DNA of 64,000 nucleotides from Cercospora beticola (GCF_033473495.1 NC_088938.1:3224001-3288000); one strand, 5' to 3'. Positions 1 to 10,463 are shown, counted from the stretch's first letter. Translations and numbers: made by a program. The notes: generated by a model from the letters alone, not told the origin.

Positions 1-896
1 GCTGGTGTCTTCCATCACAGAGTGTTTGCGGAAAGTCAGTTCGAATATGTCCTGGCTTTGAAGGAGTGCGGGAGCTGGTCGGGTCTGGCGAGGTTTACGG
101 GGGTCCTGCCACCTCGTCGCTATGGGGCATGAATATTTTTGATCGAGCCTGACTTCTCTCCGAATGTGTCCGGCCCGTGGCAGTTGGACTCCCGTGATGG
201 GACTGGAGCGACTTGTACGGCAACCAGAGACATCGATATTTTGTCTCATCTCTCTCGAAATCCTGCACCGATTGAGGCACCTGATCTCCAACAGCTGATC
301 AGATCGGCATGGGTGGCGATCAGCGGAGCCATTTCTTGTTTTTCTTTCTTGTTTCTCTGGCTTCGGTCGAGAGGCGAGACGTCGGGTTTCCCTCTCATGG
401 GCTTGGCCGTTTGGTATATTGTTGGGAGACAAGAAGCAGTTGCTTTCTCTAGTTTTCTGGGATGTACGACGGCATGCGGTTGGAATTTCCTGATTGACAG
501 CTCTCTGTGAAATAGAGAGAAAACCATTTCCCCATATTGACGTCCCTCTGTGTTTATGAGACCTTTCATGGCATCACATGTCGAAACGGCAGCTAACAGC
601 CATGTCCATGTGCCGAGAAATCCAGTGATTGCTTTCTCCGAGTTTCTTGAATGTTCGAAGGCATCCAGCATGCCTTTTCCTGGAGCAACTCCCAGAAATG
701 TAGGCAGAATACCAAGTCGAGATCTCTCCGAATCCATGAATCATGTCATGCCATCAAATATCGGAAAGCCATCCAACAACCACCAGCATTTGTGCTGAGA
801 ATTGATCCATTTTGAGATCTCTCCGAATCCATGAACCGTTTCATGCCATCAAATGTCGAAAAGCCAGCCAACAATCATGACAATATGTGCCAGAGA
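1..896. repeat. Gene-poor flank with degenerate tandem repeats of about 95/190 bp
   Basis: No convincing gene is visible. The clearest repeat pair starts at 719 and 814 (period 95): both copies begin with the same gagatctctccgaatccatg stretch and continue with a shared catgccatcaaat core. A third, weaker copy of the core lies near 563. A second shared block (gctttctc followed by a tttct tract and a cgaaggcat-like end) occurs near 440 and near 630, about 190 bp apart. The short ORFs on both strands here follow these repeats and look accidental. The origin is unknown; it could be an eroded minisatellite or a transposon remnant. Confidence 0.5.
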
Positions 897-2042
897 TCAA
901 TCAATCACCATCCTCCTCCCCCTCTCTAACCCTCCCCTTCTCATCCTCCTCGCATGATCTAATTTGACTTTCCGGCAGACATCTCTCGTATATCTCCAAA
1001 TTGCTGCGTTTCGGAATTTCTGATATCCAGCACGACACAATGCTGACAAATTACCAGATTTTCTCGGTTGATTGAATTGATAATGTTGGACAAACCGCCA
1101 CTCTTCGGGAGAACTGGTGGAAATATGTATAGGAGGTACATCAGCTGGTGAAACACTTGGAATTGCTTTACTTTTTGGGCTGAGAGGCGTGTCGCTTGCG
1201 GGACGTTGGAAGTTGTTGTGATGGGTCGTCCAGCCAGGTGGAGGCCAGTCTGATGTGCTGTGAATTGAAGTGGCAGGTGTGCTGGTGGCTGAGGAATTGG
1301 GAGAAGCAATCTCAGAGTGCTGTCTGCATTTAGGAGTATTTGAAGACGATGTGGCAGTAGAGGAAGGAGACTGGTTTGTGGGTAGGGCAGGGTGGCGGGC
1401 GCCGGGGATGCTTGCAGTAGTCGCGGCGAGTAATTCCTGAGAAGGCGACCGTGCTGCAGGCGGAGGTGGATATCGAAGGCTCGCGCGAGTCGCGGCTGGG
1501 GGTGTTCGTGGTATTTGATTCGGGCTTTTCGTCAACGTCGGTTGAGGTGGTGCTTCTATTCTGTTCTTCAGGATCGACTTGAGCACCATTGGCTTGACTT
1601 TCGAGGGAGGGCCAGGACGTAGACCACGAGGAACTGCTGAGGCGATCACGTTCTTGCCATTTGCAGCAGGAGAGCGAGATTCTTGACGCTGCGTCGCGCC
1701 ATTGTTGGAGTCCAAGCCACTTTGCAGTGCGTTGATTTCCATCTGCCGGCGTCTGTCAAATTCTCTGACATAGTATTCTGCTTCATGCTCGAAGACGGTC
1801 GGCGTGAAAGACCCGTGCCGTGCAATGTATGGTAGTGTGTAGTCGGTATTGGGTGCTGGTTTTGTTTCCGCACGTCTATCTTCCGTGGATCCCCGGGGCG
1901 GCGGACTCTCGTTGCGCGGAGCTCCTGCAAATTGACTGGATGTAGCAGAGAAAGTGCCATTCGCAGAGTCACGTTCTCGAGCTTCTGACATGCTAGCGGA
2001 CGTATTCACAAAGGTCTCGGCTGTCTCGTGAATAGTAGGCAT
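897..2042 (-). CDS. Low-complexity Ser/Pro/Thr-rich hypothetical protein (381 aa)
   Basis: This is a single open frame of 381 residues starting at an ATG at 2042. I do not recognise a family. The N-terminal two thirds are disordered-looking, rich in Ser, Pro, Thr and Ala, with scattered basic patches such as the KSILKNR segment near the middle. The last 75 residues are different in character: aromatic, Arg-rich and probably folded, ending in an Arg/Gly-rich tail (RRMRRGGLERGRR). The overall build resembles a nuclear or scaffold protein rather than an enzyme; this is inference. It lies downstream of VPS29 on the same strand, 386 bp away, so it probably has its own promoter. An undetected short intron is possible because low-complexity frames can read through introns. 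Confidence 0.55.
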   Translation of the reverse strand: MPTIHETAETFVNTSASMSEARERDSANGTFSATSSQFAGAPRNESPPPRGSTEDRRAETKPAPNTDYTLPYIARHGSFTPTVFEHEAEYYVREFDRRRQMEINALQSGLDSNNGATQRQESRSPAANGKNVIASAVPRGLRPGPPSKVKPMVLKSILKNRIEAPPQPTLTKSPNQIPRTPPAATRASLRYPPPPAARSPSQELLAATTASIPGARHPALPTNQSPSSTATSSSNTPKCRQHSEIASPNSSATSTPATSIHSTSDWPPPGWTTHHNNFQRPASDTPLSPKSKAIPSVSPADVPPIHISTSSPEEWRFVQHYQFNQPRKSGNLSALCRAGYQKFRNAAIWRYTRDVCRKVKLDHARRMRRGGLERGRRMVID

Positions 2043-2428
2043 CTTGTTAGACTATTGAATGTCCAACGTGGATGCAATGTGGTGCCGATACGCACGACTC
2101 ATCGCTGTACTTATGCTGTCTGCTGGATAGTAGCTGTCCGTTCAATCGTCTCGCTGAAACATGCATGATTTTTGGCTCATTGATTGTCCGGTTAACAACT
2201 TGCTTGCAGTCTGCATGGTATGCCAGACAGTCTCGTATGCATGTGTCCGGCCCTGCTTCTTCGTCAGCGCGTACTGTGGATTGTGCATATGGTCTGAGCG
2301 ACGCATAGCGTGCTGGAGATCTGTATCGTGCAATCTATTCATGTCTGTAGCATTATTCGCTCTTGCTGCTCTTCGGCTGCGTTGGGCCCAGCATCAGCTC
2401 GTCCGCCCTCTTTCGTGTGTGCAATGCC
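2043..2428. other. Intergenic region, 386 bp
   Basis: This is the space between the VPS29 stop and the start of the next minus-strand gene. It must hold the VPS29 3' end and the promoter of the downstream gene. No distinct motif, repeat or RNA gene was seen. Confidence 0.4.
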
Positions 2429-3206
2429 CTATGCGTTCTTCCGAAAGGACACTTTCTCCACTCCCACGTTCTCGTTCCCTTCGGCATCTTTCTTTAGCTG
2501 GTATACATAGAGCACCAGAACATCTCCTTGTACATCCATCAGCACGAACGAAGGAGTGTTGGCGTCGTCTTCATCATCCCCGCCCAATGTCTCGTCTGAC
2601 CACGACACAGCACCAGTTGCGCTGCCTGGGTTGACGAAGAATTTGCCCTCCATCTCGTATGCTTCGAATTTGCACGTCCCACCCCAACATAGCACATCCA
2701 CATCCATCTGTCGTGCGGCAATGAGCAGGGCATCGGGGTCTCCGGGCGGAATGATACTGTCGCCGTGTGTGAAGCCGATTCGCAAGCTGCCGTGCGTGAC
2801 GACCTTGCTCAACGCGGTGGGAATGGGAAAGCCAGCGCCTGGAGCCGTATTGGGTCCATCTTGCGCGCTCGTGGATGCAAGGGGAATATCAAAGTCGCCC
2901 TTTACGAGTTGGAGATCGGGTGCGAGGTTGCGGAGGAAGTGGTAGACGGAGGGCGAGGTCAGGTTTCCGAGGCAGAGAATCTGCGAGATCTTGCCAGGCG
3001 TCAAAAGTTTCTTGAACTGTGTGCCGTTCACATCAGCAGGCGGTTCGCGTATCAAGGGCTACGAGAGGCGTATACCTTTGCGGGAATGTCCTAGCAGCCT
3101 GTCAGCCAGGCCACACGCAGCACCATCATGGCGGCGTCGTCAAGCTCACGATTGCGCGATCGGGGATGAACAGGTCGCCAAGGACCAGTACTAATCGCGA
3201 GGCCAT
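2429..3206 (-). CDS. VPS29: Retromer subunit VPS29 (219 aa, three exons)
   Basis: VPS29 is the calcineurin-like phosphoesterase-fold subunit of retromer, the endosome-to-Golgi recycling coat, where it acts as a scaffold with VPS35. The model has exons 3206-3150, 3090-3076 and 3016-2429 joined by two 59-nt introns (GTGAGC...TAG and GTATAC...CAG), all phase 0. The joined N-terminus reads MASRLVLVLGDLFIPDRAI, then DIPAK, then FKKLLTPGKI, which matches the family pattern of GD near residue 10 followed by PAKFKKLL. Later landmarks are CLGNL, KGDFD, THG and the NPGSATGA motif. The middle exon is only 15 nt. The family's GHTH-type metal motif reads GGTC at residues 136-139. A Ser/Ala/Pro-rich insertion after GDFD and an acidic insertion near the C-terminus make it longer than the about 182-residue human protein. 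It is divergently oriented to the aminotransferase gene. Confidence 0.93.
3076..3090 (-). other. VPS29: 15-nt microexon of VPS29
   Basis: This internal exon encodes the five residues DIPAK. It is flanked by an AG acceptor at 3092-3091 and a GTATAC donor starting at 3075. Skipping it would keep the frame but delete part of the conserved PAKFKKLL segment. Confidence 0.85.
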
Positions 3207-3828
3207 GTTGAAGATGTGTAGTGTTGTCTGTCTACGTTCTCTGCCTAGCTGTGCCTACCTGCTGTGTCGCTGATGCTCGGCCGACTTGCCGCGTCTGCCT
3301 TCCGCGCAGTGTCCGATGCCGGGCTCCGAATGCAAATACTCTCTGCCCACTGCCATTGATGACACGCGATATTGCCCCCAAAGGACTCTCCCATTGCCAT
3401 CACACGCTTTGCCCGCCCTGTATCTAACCTGCACGCCTCGTCCGCGACACTGCGACCCCCTCAGCTGTGTTTTCTTCACGAGAATCGCCTTCGATAATTG
3501 ACCGGAGCACTGTGAACTGCGCTTCAGGGGCTGGCCTGCACCTGTTCCGACGTCGAGAGCATCCCGAAACGCCAGCGGAGGTCATATACCGCGTCCACGT
3601 CGACCGCCATCTCTTGCTGCACCGGGAGACGTGTTCTCCAGGCAGACGGGAGAAAGTCGCGAAGGGAAGTGAAGAAGCTCCAGAAGCAGCACTCACGCGA
3701 GCCATTGGGCGCTGCCAGGCCGTTCGCCGGCCGACTGAAGCTGCGTCATCCTGGCTGCCCCACGTCTGCTCTTCCGCTCCGCAATACCCCTCGTCGGCAT
3801 AGGACTCCGTCATACAACAAAACGAATC
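3207..3828. promoter_or_regulatory. Divergent promoter region between VPS29 and the aminotransferase
   Basis: These 622 bp separate two divergently transcribed genes and should contain both promoters. Several short overlapping ORFs occur on both strands but none has a recognisable product. No clear TATA box was seen. Confidence 0.5.
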
Positions 3829-5214
3829 ATGCCGCCCAAGGATCGCCTAGCTCAGCTCTCCAGACATTTTTCCCATTCACCTGCCCACGACATTCCCCTC
3901 AACACCCCCTTCTCCATTCAGAGCAAGATCGTTGACGACTTTGCTGCAACGGGATCGGGAGAAACATTCAACAAGCCCGAACAACGACGAGACTTGTCCC
4001 AATCCGCAGTATCACAAGAGGAAGAAGGCAAGCGATCCAAGCCCGCCGCGTCCACCATGTCCAACCAACCACCACACCCGACCCTCCTCATCCCGGGCCC
4101 CATTGAATTCGACGATGCCGTCCTTCAATCCATGTCCCACTACTCCGAATCCCACGTTGGCCAGCCATTCGTCAATTGCTTTGGCGATGTGCTGTCAATG
4201 CTGCGAAAGCTCTTCATCTCCACCGACCCCAATGCACAGCCCTTTGTCATCTCAGGCTCAGGGACACTAGGCTGGGATCAAGTCGCTGCCAACTTGACAG
4301 AGCCTGGCGAGGATGCTCTCGTCCTTCACACTGGCTACTTTGCAGATAGCTTCGCCGACTGCTTCGAGACGTACGGAGTCAAGGCTACACAACTCAAGGC
4401 TCCCATTGGAGATCGACCACAGCTTGATGAGATCGAAAAGGCATTGAAAGAGAAGAAGTACAAGGTCATCACGGTCACACACACCGACACCTCAACTGGT
4501 GTCCTTTCCGAGATCGAACCTCTGTCCAAGCTCGTCAAGCAAGTGTCTCCCGAGACCCTTCTCATTGTCGACGGTGTCTGCTCCGTCGGTTGTGAAGAGA
4601 TCCGCTTCGACGAATGGGGCGTCGACGCCGTCATCACCGCCTCCCAAAAAGCCATTGGCTGTCCTGCCGGTCTCTCCATCGTCTTCGCATCCGGCCGCGC
4701 CATTCAGACGTTCAAGAATCGCAAGACCCCTCCCAACTCATACTTCGGCTCATGGAAGAACTGGCTACCAATCATGCAAAACTACGAGGCAAAGAAGCCT
4801 TCGTACTTCGCCACACCTTCTCCTCAACTGATCCACGCCCTCCACACATCCCTCACACAGATCCTCTCGATCCCACTCGAACAGCGCTTCCAACGACACA
4901 AGGAAGTTAGCCAAAAGATCAAGAAGGCTGTTGCAGACCTTGGGTTGAAGCAATTGGCTAGCAAGCCGGAGAACCAGGCCAATGGTATGACGGCGATATA
5001 TCTGCCCAATGACCTCAAGCCTCCGGAGATTCTGCCCAACTTGTTGAAGAAGGGCGTCATCTTCGCCGGTGGTCTACACAAGGAGATCGCGACCAAGTAT
5101 ATTCGATTCGGACACATGGGTGTTTCGATTATGGATCCTCAAAGGGATGATGTAGATCGCGCATTGCAGAGTTTGAAGGATGCGCTTGGAGAGGTAGGAT
5201 ACAAGGCGCCGTAA
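3829..5214 (+). CDS. Alanine-glyoxylate aminotransferase (AGXT family), with N-terminal targeting extension
   Basis: This is a PLP-dependent class V aminotransferase that moves an amino group from alanine (or serine) to glyoxylate, giving glycine. The open frame gives 461 residues. An internal ATG at 4057 would give a 385-residue form, which is the usual length of the family and begins just before the conserved PTLLIPGP motif. The SGSGTLGWD segment binds the cofactor phosphate. The Schiff-base lysine is residue 274 of the long form, in ASQKAIGCPAGL. Residues 1-76 are an extra basic, Ser/Pro-containing extension. Residues 6-14 (RLAQLSRHF) fit the PTS2 peroxisomal signal exactly, while the C-terminus (YKAP) is not a PTS1. 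The same segment could partly act as a mitochondrial signal. Both ATGs are plausible starts, which could allow dual localisation. Its neighbour VPS29 is divergent and not functionally related. Confidence 0.9.
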   Translation: MPPKDRLAQLSRHFSHSPAHDIPLNTPFSIQSKIVDDFAATGSGETFNKPEQRRDLSQSAVSQEEEGKRSKPAASTMSNQPPHPTLLIPGPIEFDDAVLQSMSHYSESHVGQPFVNCFGDVLSMLRKLFISTDPNAQPFVISGSGTLGWDQVAANLTEPGEDALVLHTGYFADSFADCFETYGVKATQLKAPIGDRPQLDEIEKALKEKKYKVITVTHTDTSTGVLSEIEPLSKLVKQVSPETLLIVDGVCSVGCEEIRFDEWGVDAVITASQKAIGCPAGLSIVFASGRAIQTFKNRKTPPNSYFGSWKNWLPIMQNYEAKKPSYFATPSPQLIHALHTSLTQILSIPLEQRFQRHKEVSQKIKKAVADLGLKQLASKPENQANGMTAIYLPNDLKPPEILPNLLKKGVIFAGGLHKEIATKYIRFGHMGVSIMDPQRDDVDRALQSLKDALGEVGYKAP

Positions 5215-5748
5215 ATGGAAGATGTGTTAAGAGGAGGACTATGTAGATGAAAGAGAAATGTAGTGGCGCCGCAACGTGCAGGTGTGATGTATCGATCTTC
5301 TTCCAATGGCATCAATGATATACATATACCCATATGCAGCATATATGAAGAGATGTTCACTTTCATCTATTCCCATGGGAGTGAAAAGCTGACACTCATG
5401 ATGACGAGCTAGTAAAGTAAGATCACATGCTTTGATTACAGGTCTACGAAACCGACGAGTAAACAATAGCTGGAGACAGAGGGAGGAGCATCGACCATCC
5501 TCACCCCTCGACCAACTGACCAGGGCACGGGATTGACACTATTCTGCCATCTGGTCTCGAGCTACGTAACAAACTGGAGACCAGCGAGAGACTGCTCAAA
5601 GAAGGTAAAGATCCAAATGCATATTTGAATATGCTTTCAATCTCGCAGACGAACACATTGATGCTCAAGATAGTTACAATTTTACAATATCCCATCCCAC
5701 CTCAATCAGAATTTAAAACAAAACCCCGTCAACCACCGAGCTAGTTAC
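5215..5748. other. Convergent intergenic region, 534 bp
   Basis: This is the shared 3' flank of the aminotransferase (plus strand) and a small minus-strand gene. It is AT-richer than its surroundings, with TA-rich stretches near 5320-5350 that could hold polyadenylation signals. No gene was recognised. Confidence 0.4.
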
Positions 5749-6171
5749 TCAAGAAACCAAACACAACTCCCCCGCCTCCTCCTCCCACGTCCTCGGTCTC
5801 ATGGCAATTTCAACTTCCCGTCTTCGATTCACTTCATCCACTTCCTTCCTCATGAGTACTCTCAATCTCATCGCGATGAGAACTTTCCATGCGAGTTGTT
5901 TTCTTCGTTGGATGAGGTCCCGCCAGTGGGAGAGGACGAGTTTTTGGAGGAGGGTGCTGTGGTAGAGGGCTGTTGAGGAGGCTGGTGATGTGGATACTGA
6001 TGTTGAAGGTTGGCTTGATGTGGTGGTTGAGTGGAGAAGTTGGGCGTATTGGGCGATTGCGCCGGATTTGCGGACTGGTGGGGAGGATGGGAGGGAGGGG
6101 GCGGGGGATTGGGAATATGGGGATGAGGAAAGGATTGTGCGTTCGGGGATGTAGCGGTAGCGGGTTGCCAT
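5749..6171 (-). CDS. Small hypothetical protein (140 aa), basic C-terminal helix
   Basis: The family is not recognised. The start at 6171 (MATRYRYIPER) follows an ACAAAATGG-like context. The frame is open further upstream to 6393, but that part is Gln/Asn/Thr-rich and looks like leader. The N-terminal half is Ser/Pro-rich and disordered-looking. The C-terminal 70 residues are rich in Leu, Arg and Glu and should form an amphipathic helix or coiled coil (HSTLLQKLVLSHWRDLIQRR and following). Strong purine/pyrimidine strand bias runs through the frame. It could be a small structural or regulatory protein; nothing more can be said from sequence. Confidence 0.45.
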   Translation of the reverse strand: MATRYRYIPERTILSSSPYSQSPAPSLPSSPPVRKSGAIAQYAQLLHSTTTSSQPSTSVSTSPASSTALYHSTLLQKLVLSHWRDLIQRRKQLAWKVLIAMRLRVLMRKEVDEVNRRREVEIAMRPRTWEEEAGELCLVS

Positions 6172-7045
6172 TTTGTTCTTGGTTTGGTTGGTCGGTTGGT
6201 CGGTTGGTCTTGTGGTGTTGGGTGGTTGTGGGTTTAGAAGATCAGTGATGCCCAGTAAGGACTGAGAGTCTCGGGATCGATGTTGTTGGATATAGTCTTG
6301 GAGAAGATTCCTGATTGATGATTTCTTGTGTTGATTGATGTGATCCGCTTGTGTTGTAGTGAATTGAGGGAGGCGTCCTTGATGCTTCCTCAAAGTTCGA
6401 CTTGGCGAAGGTATTGCTTCGATGATTGTCCGTTGAGTGATGCGATGTCTCGAGACTGTAACTTGCTGTTTGTACTACCACTTGAGTTGGAAGATGAGTT
6501 GATTGATATCGTCCATGTAGCAGGCGTAGAAGCACACCTATATCTCTCTTCGAACGACTCTCCGACAACGCGATGATCTCCATCTTTCCTAGAGCAACGT
6601 TCCGACATCTCGCGACGACAGAAGTAGAGCTACATGGGAAGTCACGGAACATCATCGAAAGCTATGGGTTCTGGCCTGAGGTTTTGGTACTAGCCGCGAA
6701 TGTACCGTCGTTCTCGCAGCGCCACAGGAGACACGACTCCTTCAATCAAAATGCTTGTGAACACAAGGATGTCAGAAGTGATATACTTGAAAAAGTTGGA
6801 AAAGTACATACACTGGCTATTCTACAAGTAAATCCGCAATACATCCGATCATCGCCATTGTCATCCAGCAACCCTACCATTTCCATGACAACTTCGCAAA
6901 GAACACCAATTCGTGTCATCCCTCGTGCTGATGCCATCGAGGTACCCGAAGACTACCCCAGGTACCCCATGCCTCCGACCTATTCTCGTCACCTCTGCCT
7001 CCCACGCCGCCCTCCCGAATTCCTCCTCATTAGTACCACCCACCA
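6172..7045. other. Intergenic region without a supported gene
   Basis: This stretch carries only short overlapping ORFs with no recognisable product. A minus-strand frame at 6861-7196 overlaps the next small gene and could be an extra exon of it, but no clean splice pair was found to join them. Confidence 0.3.
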
Positions 7046-7468
7046 CTACTTCCCCGGACTCGCCTGCTGCTGAGGTCTGCCAACTCCTGGGACCACCCCA
7101 CGGGGAAGCGTGGCCCAGTGCGGAGAAGGCGCGGACCTCATTTCTTGCGTGGAAGGTCGCACGATCCCGTCGGACCAGTGCTCCGTTTGACGCCAAGTGC
7201 TGAAGGTGTCCTTTGCAGAGACTGATGATGGGGTGGAAGTAGTGCTATTCTGCTGCGCGTTGCTCGACTGCCCGGAAGCGGACTTGCTGATTTCGACAGC
7301 TTTGGCTTTTAATGCTGTTGTGGCGATTTTGTCGAGGTTGTTGCTTGTTGCCGTAGTTGTGAGAGGTTTGGTGGCGGTATTGGGTACCACTGCTCTGCGG
7401 CCTAGCAGGAATGGGAGGTCGCTTTGAAGAGAGATGACAGAGGAGTGGAGCGCGCGATTTGATGGCAT
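7046..7468 (-). CDS. Doubtful small hypothetical protein (140 aa)
   Basis: This is an open frame from an ATG at 7468 (MPSNRALHSSVIS). It is Ser/Thr/Ala-rich at first, with a Trp-containing segment (TWRQTEHW) in the middle. No family is recognised. A second minus-strand frame (6861-7196) overlaps its 3' part and encodes a less repetitive sequence, so the true gene may switch frames through an intron that I could not place. The evidence for coding is frame length and mild codon-like composition only. Confidence 0.25.
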   Translation of the reverse strand: MPSNRALHSSVISLQSDLPFLLGRRAVVPNTATKPLTTTATSNNLDKIATTALKAKAVEISKSASGQSSNAQQNSTTSTPSSVSAKDTFSTWRQTEHWSDGIVRPSTQEMRSAPSPHWATLPRGVVPGVGRPQQQASPGK

Positions 7469-10463
7469 TTTGTTGACGTCGTTGATGAAGACTCTGCTGT
7501 TTGTGTGCAATATTTTACGTTGAGGTCAGTGGAGTACAGCATCTTGTGCTTGCTTGGTCTGCAATGTTATAAGGCGTGACCTCGTCCATGGATCGTAATT
7601 GAGCCGTTGATCCGAACAGCAGGAAGACAAAGTCCACGCATCGCTTCGATCATCTGTCGCGGGCATATCCGGCATACTGATCAGGTGGCATACACGTCAA
7701 AAAAGTGTTCGTGGATCGCGAAATGACAGTGATGTAGCTCTCGTACTGTTTGCGGACCTTAGCTATCCTTACCTCACAAAGCTCCCATGCAAAGTCAGCC
7801 AGATGGGAAGTGCAATTGGTCCACGGACTTTCTTGCAGGTGTAGCTTTCCCGATTATGCCAGGGCATGTGGTTGTCCTGTAGTCCAGGTTTTCTATTCGC
7901 TGGAGTGAAAGGTGAAGTCCGTATAGGGCGCTATCGTAGCTCCCGAGGACCGGGTGGAATAGCAACAAGTGACAGGGGTGACCCGATGTCTTCCGTCGTA
8001 ACTTCCATGCATTGTCGTGGGCGATTGGAGCATTCTCACTGTCGCGAAGAAGCAATGGGCTTGATGAACGGATGCTCGTCGCTCAGGCTTCAGAGTCACA
8101 ATACACACGTGGTGTCAGAAACAGCTAGATGGCAACGGGAGCTTCGCAGAGTCGACTCCTGTAATCTATTAGAGTCATCGAGCCGAAGCCTGTACTGTCA
8201 ATTGTGCAGTTCGCGGCGTGTAACATCGACACGAATGCGTCGTTCGTCTTTGGACCTGTTCTCCTGCACGTGTGTCGCAAAAAAAAAAAAAAAAAATGCA
8301 GAGCAGAGCCTCCATTCTTTCCGGCTACGGCTGACTGACAGCGAGTCCTTGTTCGATAGCTGCAGCGGCGAGAGAACGACGTAAGGCCTGGAGAGACGAT
8401 GCTCGCAGAAATGTTGCATGCCACAATTGTGTGTCTGGAAACAAAGTGCTCGGCTTACAGTGCATAGTGATACTATCATCACGCGAAATGATAGCAACTG
8501 CAGAATTGCGATGCACTCTCATGCAATGCTTGACCGCAGAGCCCTTCTATCAAGCGTGTTAGCACACTCGGGGTCCCTTCGATAATTCGTAGGCATTCGC
8601 TACTCGCAGTCATCCGATACAAAGGGAAGCGGTGACATTGTGCTGCCGAGGAGGTGTCGCAGATGTGCTCAGACCGAACGCCCAGCACTGGCGCGACGAG
8701 TGCAAGCGACTTCCTCGCGTGTTTGCGTCTGGCTCAGGGATCCCAGTCGTTCTTCTATCATTTGGGCTGCGGATGGCGCCATTTGATCTGTCCCAGGCCT
8801 GTACAGCACCATCCGGAGGGAGTTCAGGAAGTGAAGTCCTCATCATCTCCTATTCGGCTTACGCGACGAATGTGATAGTCAGCCTTCTGAAATATGAGTT
8901 CTCAGGGCAGGTTCCAGGGTCATTTTCTGCACGATCTGGGCATCAGCCACGATGGTCATGCCTTGCTGTCGAGAGTCGTCTGAGGTCCCGTCAAGCATCG
9001 GAGCATGTGTTTTAGAGCTTCGGTAGTCGCGGCACACAGTGAAGATGGCGCCTTCTGAACTTTCGTGAGTGCCAAGTCAGGAGGTGTTTGCAGCGAAAGG
9101 CTTCGCGGCGGTGGCGGACACGCGCGCGCAAGGCAAGGTGGAATGTGACGCCAGCTTGCTGGTTCCGACCACGTTGTGCGATTCAACAAGCCGCATCTCT
9201 CAGCACCATGTCCATGTCCTGGGCACGCACGTGACGGGCGGAGGACCGCGCCCCATCTCACCTCACCGCCACCACGCCTCATCTGCGACGCTCCTGAGCA
9301 GCGCGCGAGCTGCCTGTTGAGCTCTAGCCGGGCAATCTGCGAGCGGCGAGGAGGGAGATTGTGCGAGATGGTGGGTGTTATGATTGTCCGAGACGGCGTC
9401 GGCGGCGCTCGTGCGTTGCTTCGATAAGTCGGCCGCTTGCCAGCAACGAGATTGCATCAGAAGGCTTCGCCGCCGCCGCAGCCGTTGGAAGGAGCGGCGC
9501 TTGAGCGTTTGTGGAATATCGCTCAACTTCCAATGCCAATCGCGAGCGCCGAGGCTCGACAAACGTGACCGCACTAACGAGAGCCCGAATTAGCACGAAA
9601 CACGAGGCGGCGAAGGCTGAACGCGACAATGCGAGGACAGAGTCGGCAGCATCGCGACATGTGGCCGCCATCACGAGCACCGAGCACGAGAGACGAAAAC
9701 ACGACGTGCAGAAGAGGCCGAAGTGCTGGCGCGCACCCGGGGCGTGCAGAGTGAATGCACGGCGTGCAATTTGTGCGGTCGACTACCCTCTCTAGGCGAG
9801 CAAGCGACGCGAGATGAATGCACGCGCGATGGAGCCAGTTGGGCCTGCAGGCAGAGCAGAGGAGTATCGCCAGGCGCAGATTGTACTCAACCAACGCGCT
9901 CCGCCAGGACAGACCGCGACGCCGTCCTGCGCGCGCAGTGGAAGACAGCTGAATACACAGCGGCGACGATGAGCAGCGAATACCAGGCCGTTGCTGGGCG
10001 CAAGCAGAGTCTGGTACCTGCAGCGGGCGGCTGCTGCCCGCCCAAAACAGCTTAGGAGCTAACTTTACCTCTGGCCTCAGCCTCTTTTCGGGAACATGTC
10101 AGGCACGGGCCAATCACGCCGCTCACTGCCCATCTTGGACAACATAGACTTTGTGACCGTTTAGTCAAACTAAATTGCGCCTGGCCACGACGGACATGAA
10201 TCGACGACCAGGGGCATTGCCGGCGCCTGTGCCCTCCCACGGCCTCCACTACATACATACTGCCCTCGCGTTGACTCGTCGCTCTTTCTCACGAACATCT
10301 TCTGTTTCGCGACAACACGCTCTCTTGTCTTTCGGGACCCTTACGCTCTTTAGCACTTCACTCACTCTTTTCACCCGTGTTGCCTCCGGCAGGGTCGATT
10401 CCTCGCCGCTAACTTCACTTCCGTCGCATCTTCTTTTATAGAAAACAGATCCCATTCGAAACC
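7469..10463. other. 3-kb stretch without a supported gene
   Basis: Both strands carry many short overlapping ORFs but none looks like a protein family. A 19-base A run lies at 8279-8297. The part from about 9050 to 10050 is GC-rich and Arg/Ala-coding in every frame, as expected of non-coding GC-rich DNA. The last few hundred bases are the promoter and CT-rich leader of the gene starting at 10464. Confidence 0.4.
8279..8297 (+). repeat. Poly(A) tract, 19 bases
   Basis: An uninterrupted run of 19 adenines. It could be a slippage tract or the tail of an old retrotransposed sequence; no flanking duplication was recognised. Confidence 0.6.

Noticed and set aside
8279..8297. Poly(A) run as proof of a retroposed gene
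   Set aside because: No coding similarity upstream and no flanking target-site duplication could be recognised; a slippage tract is simpler.
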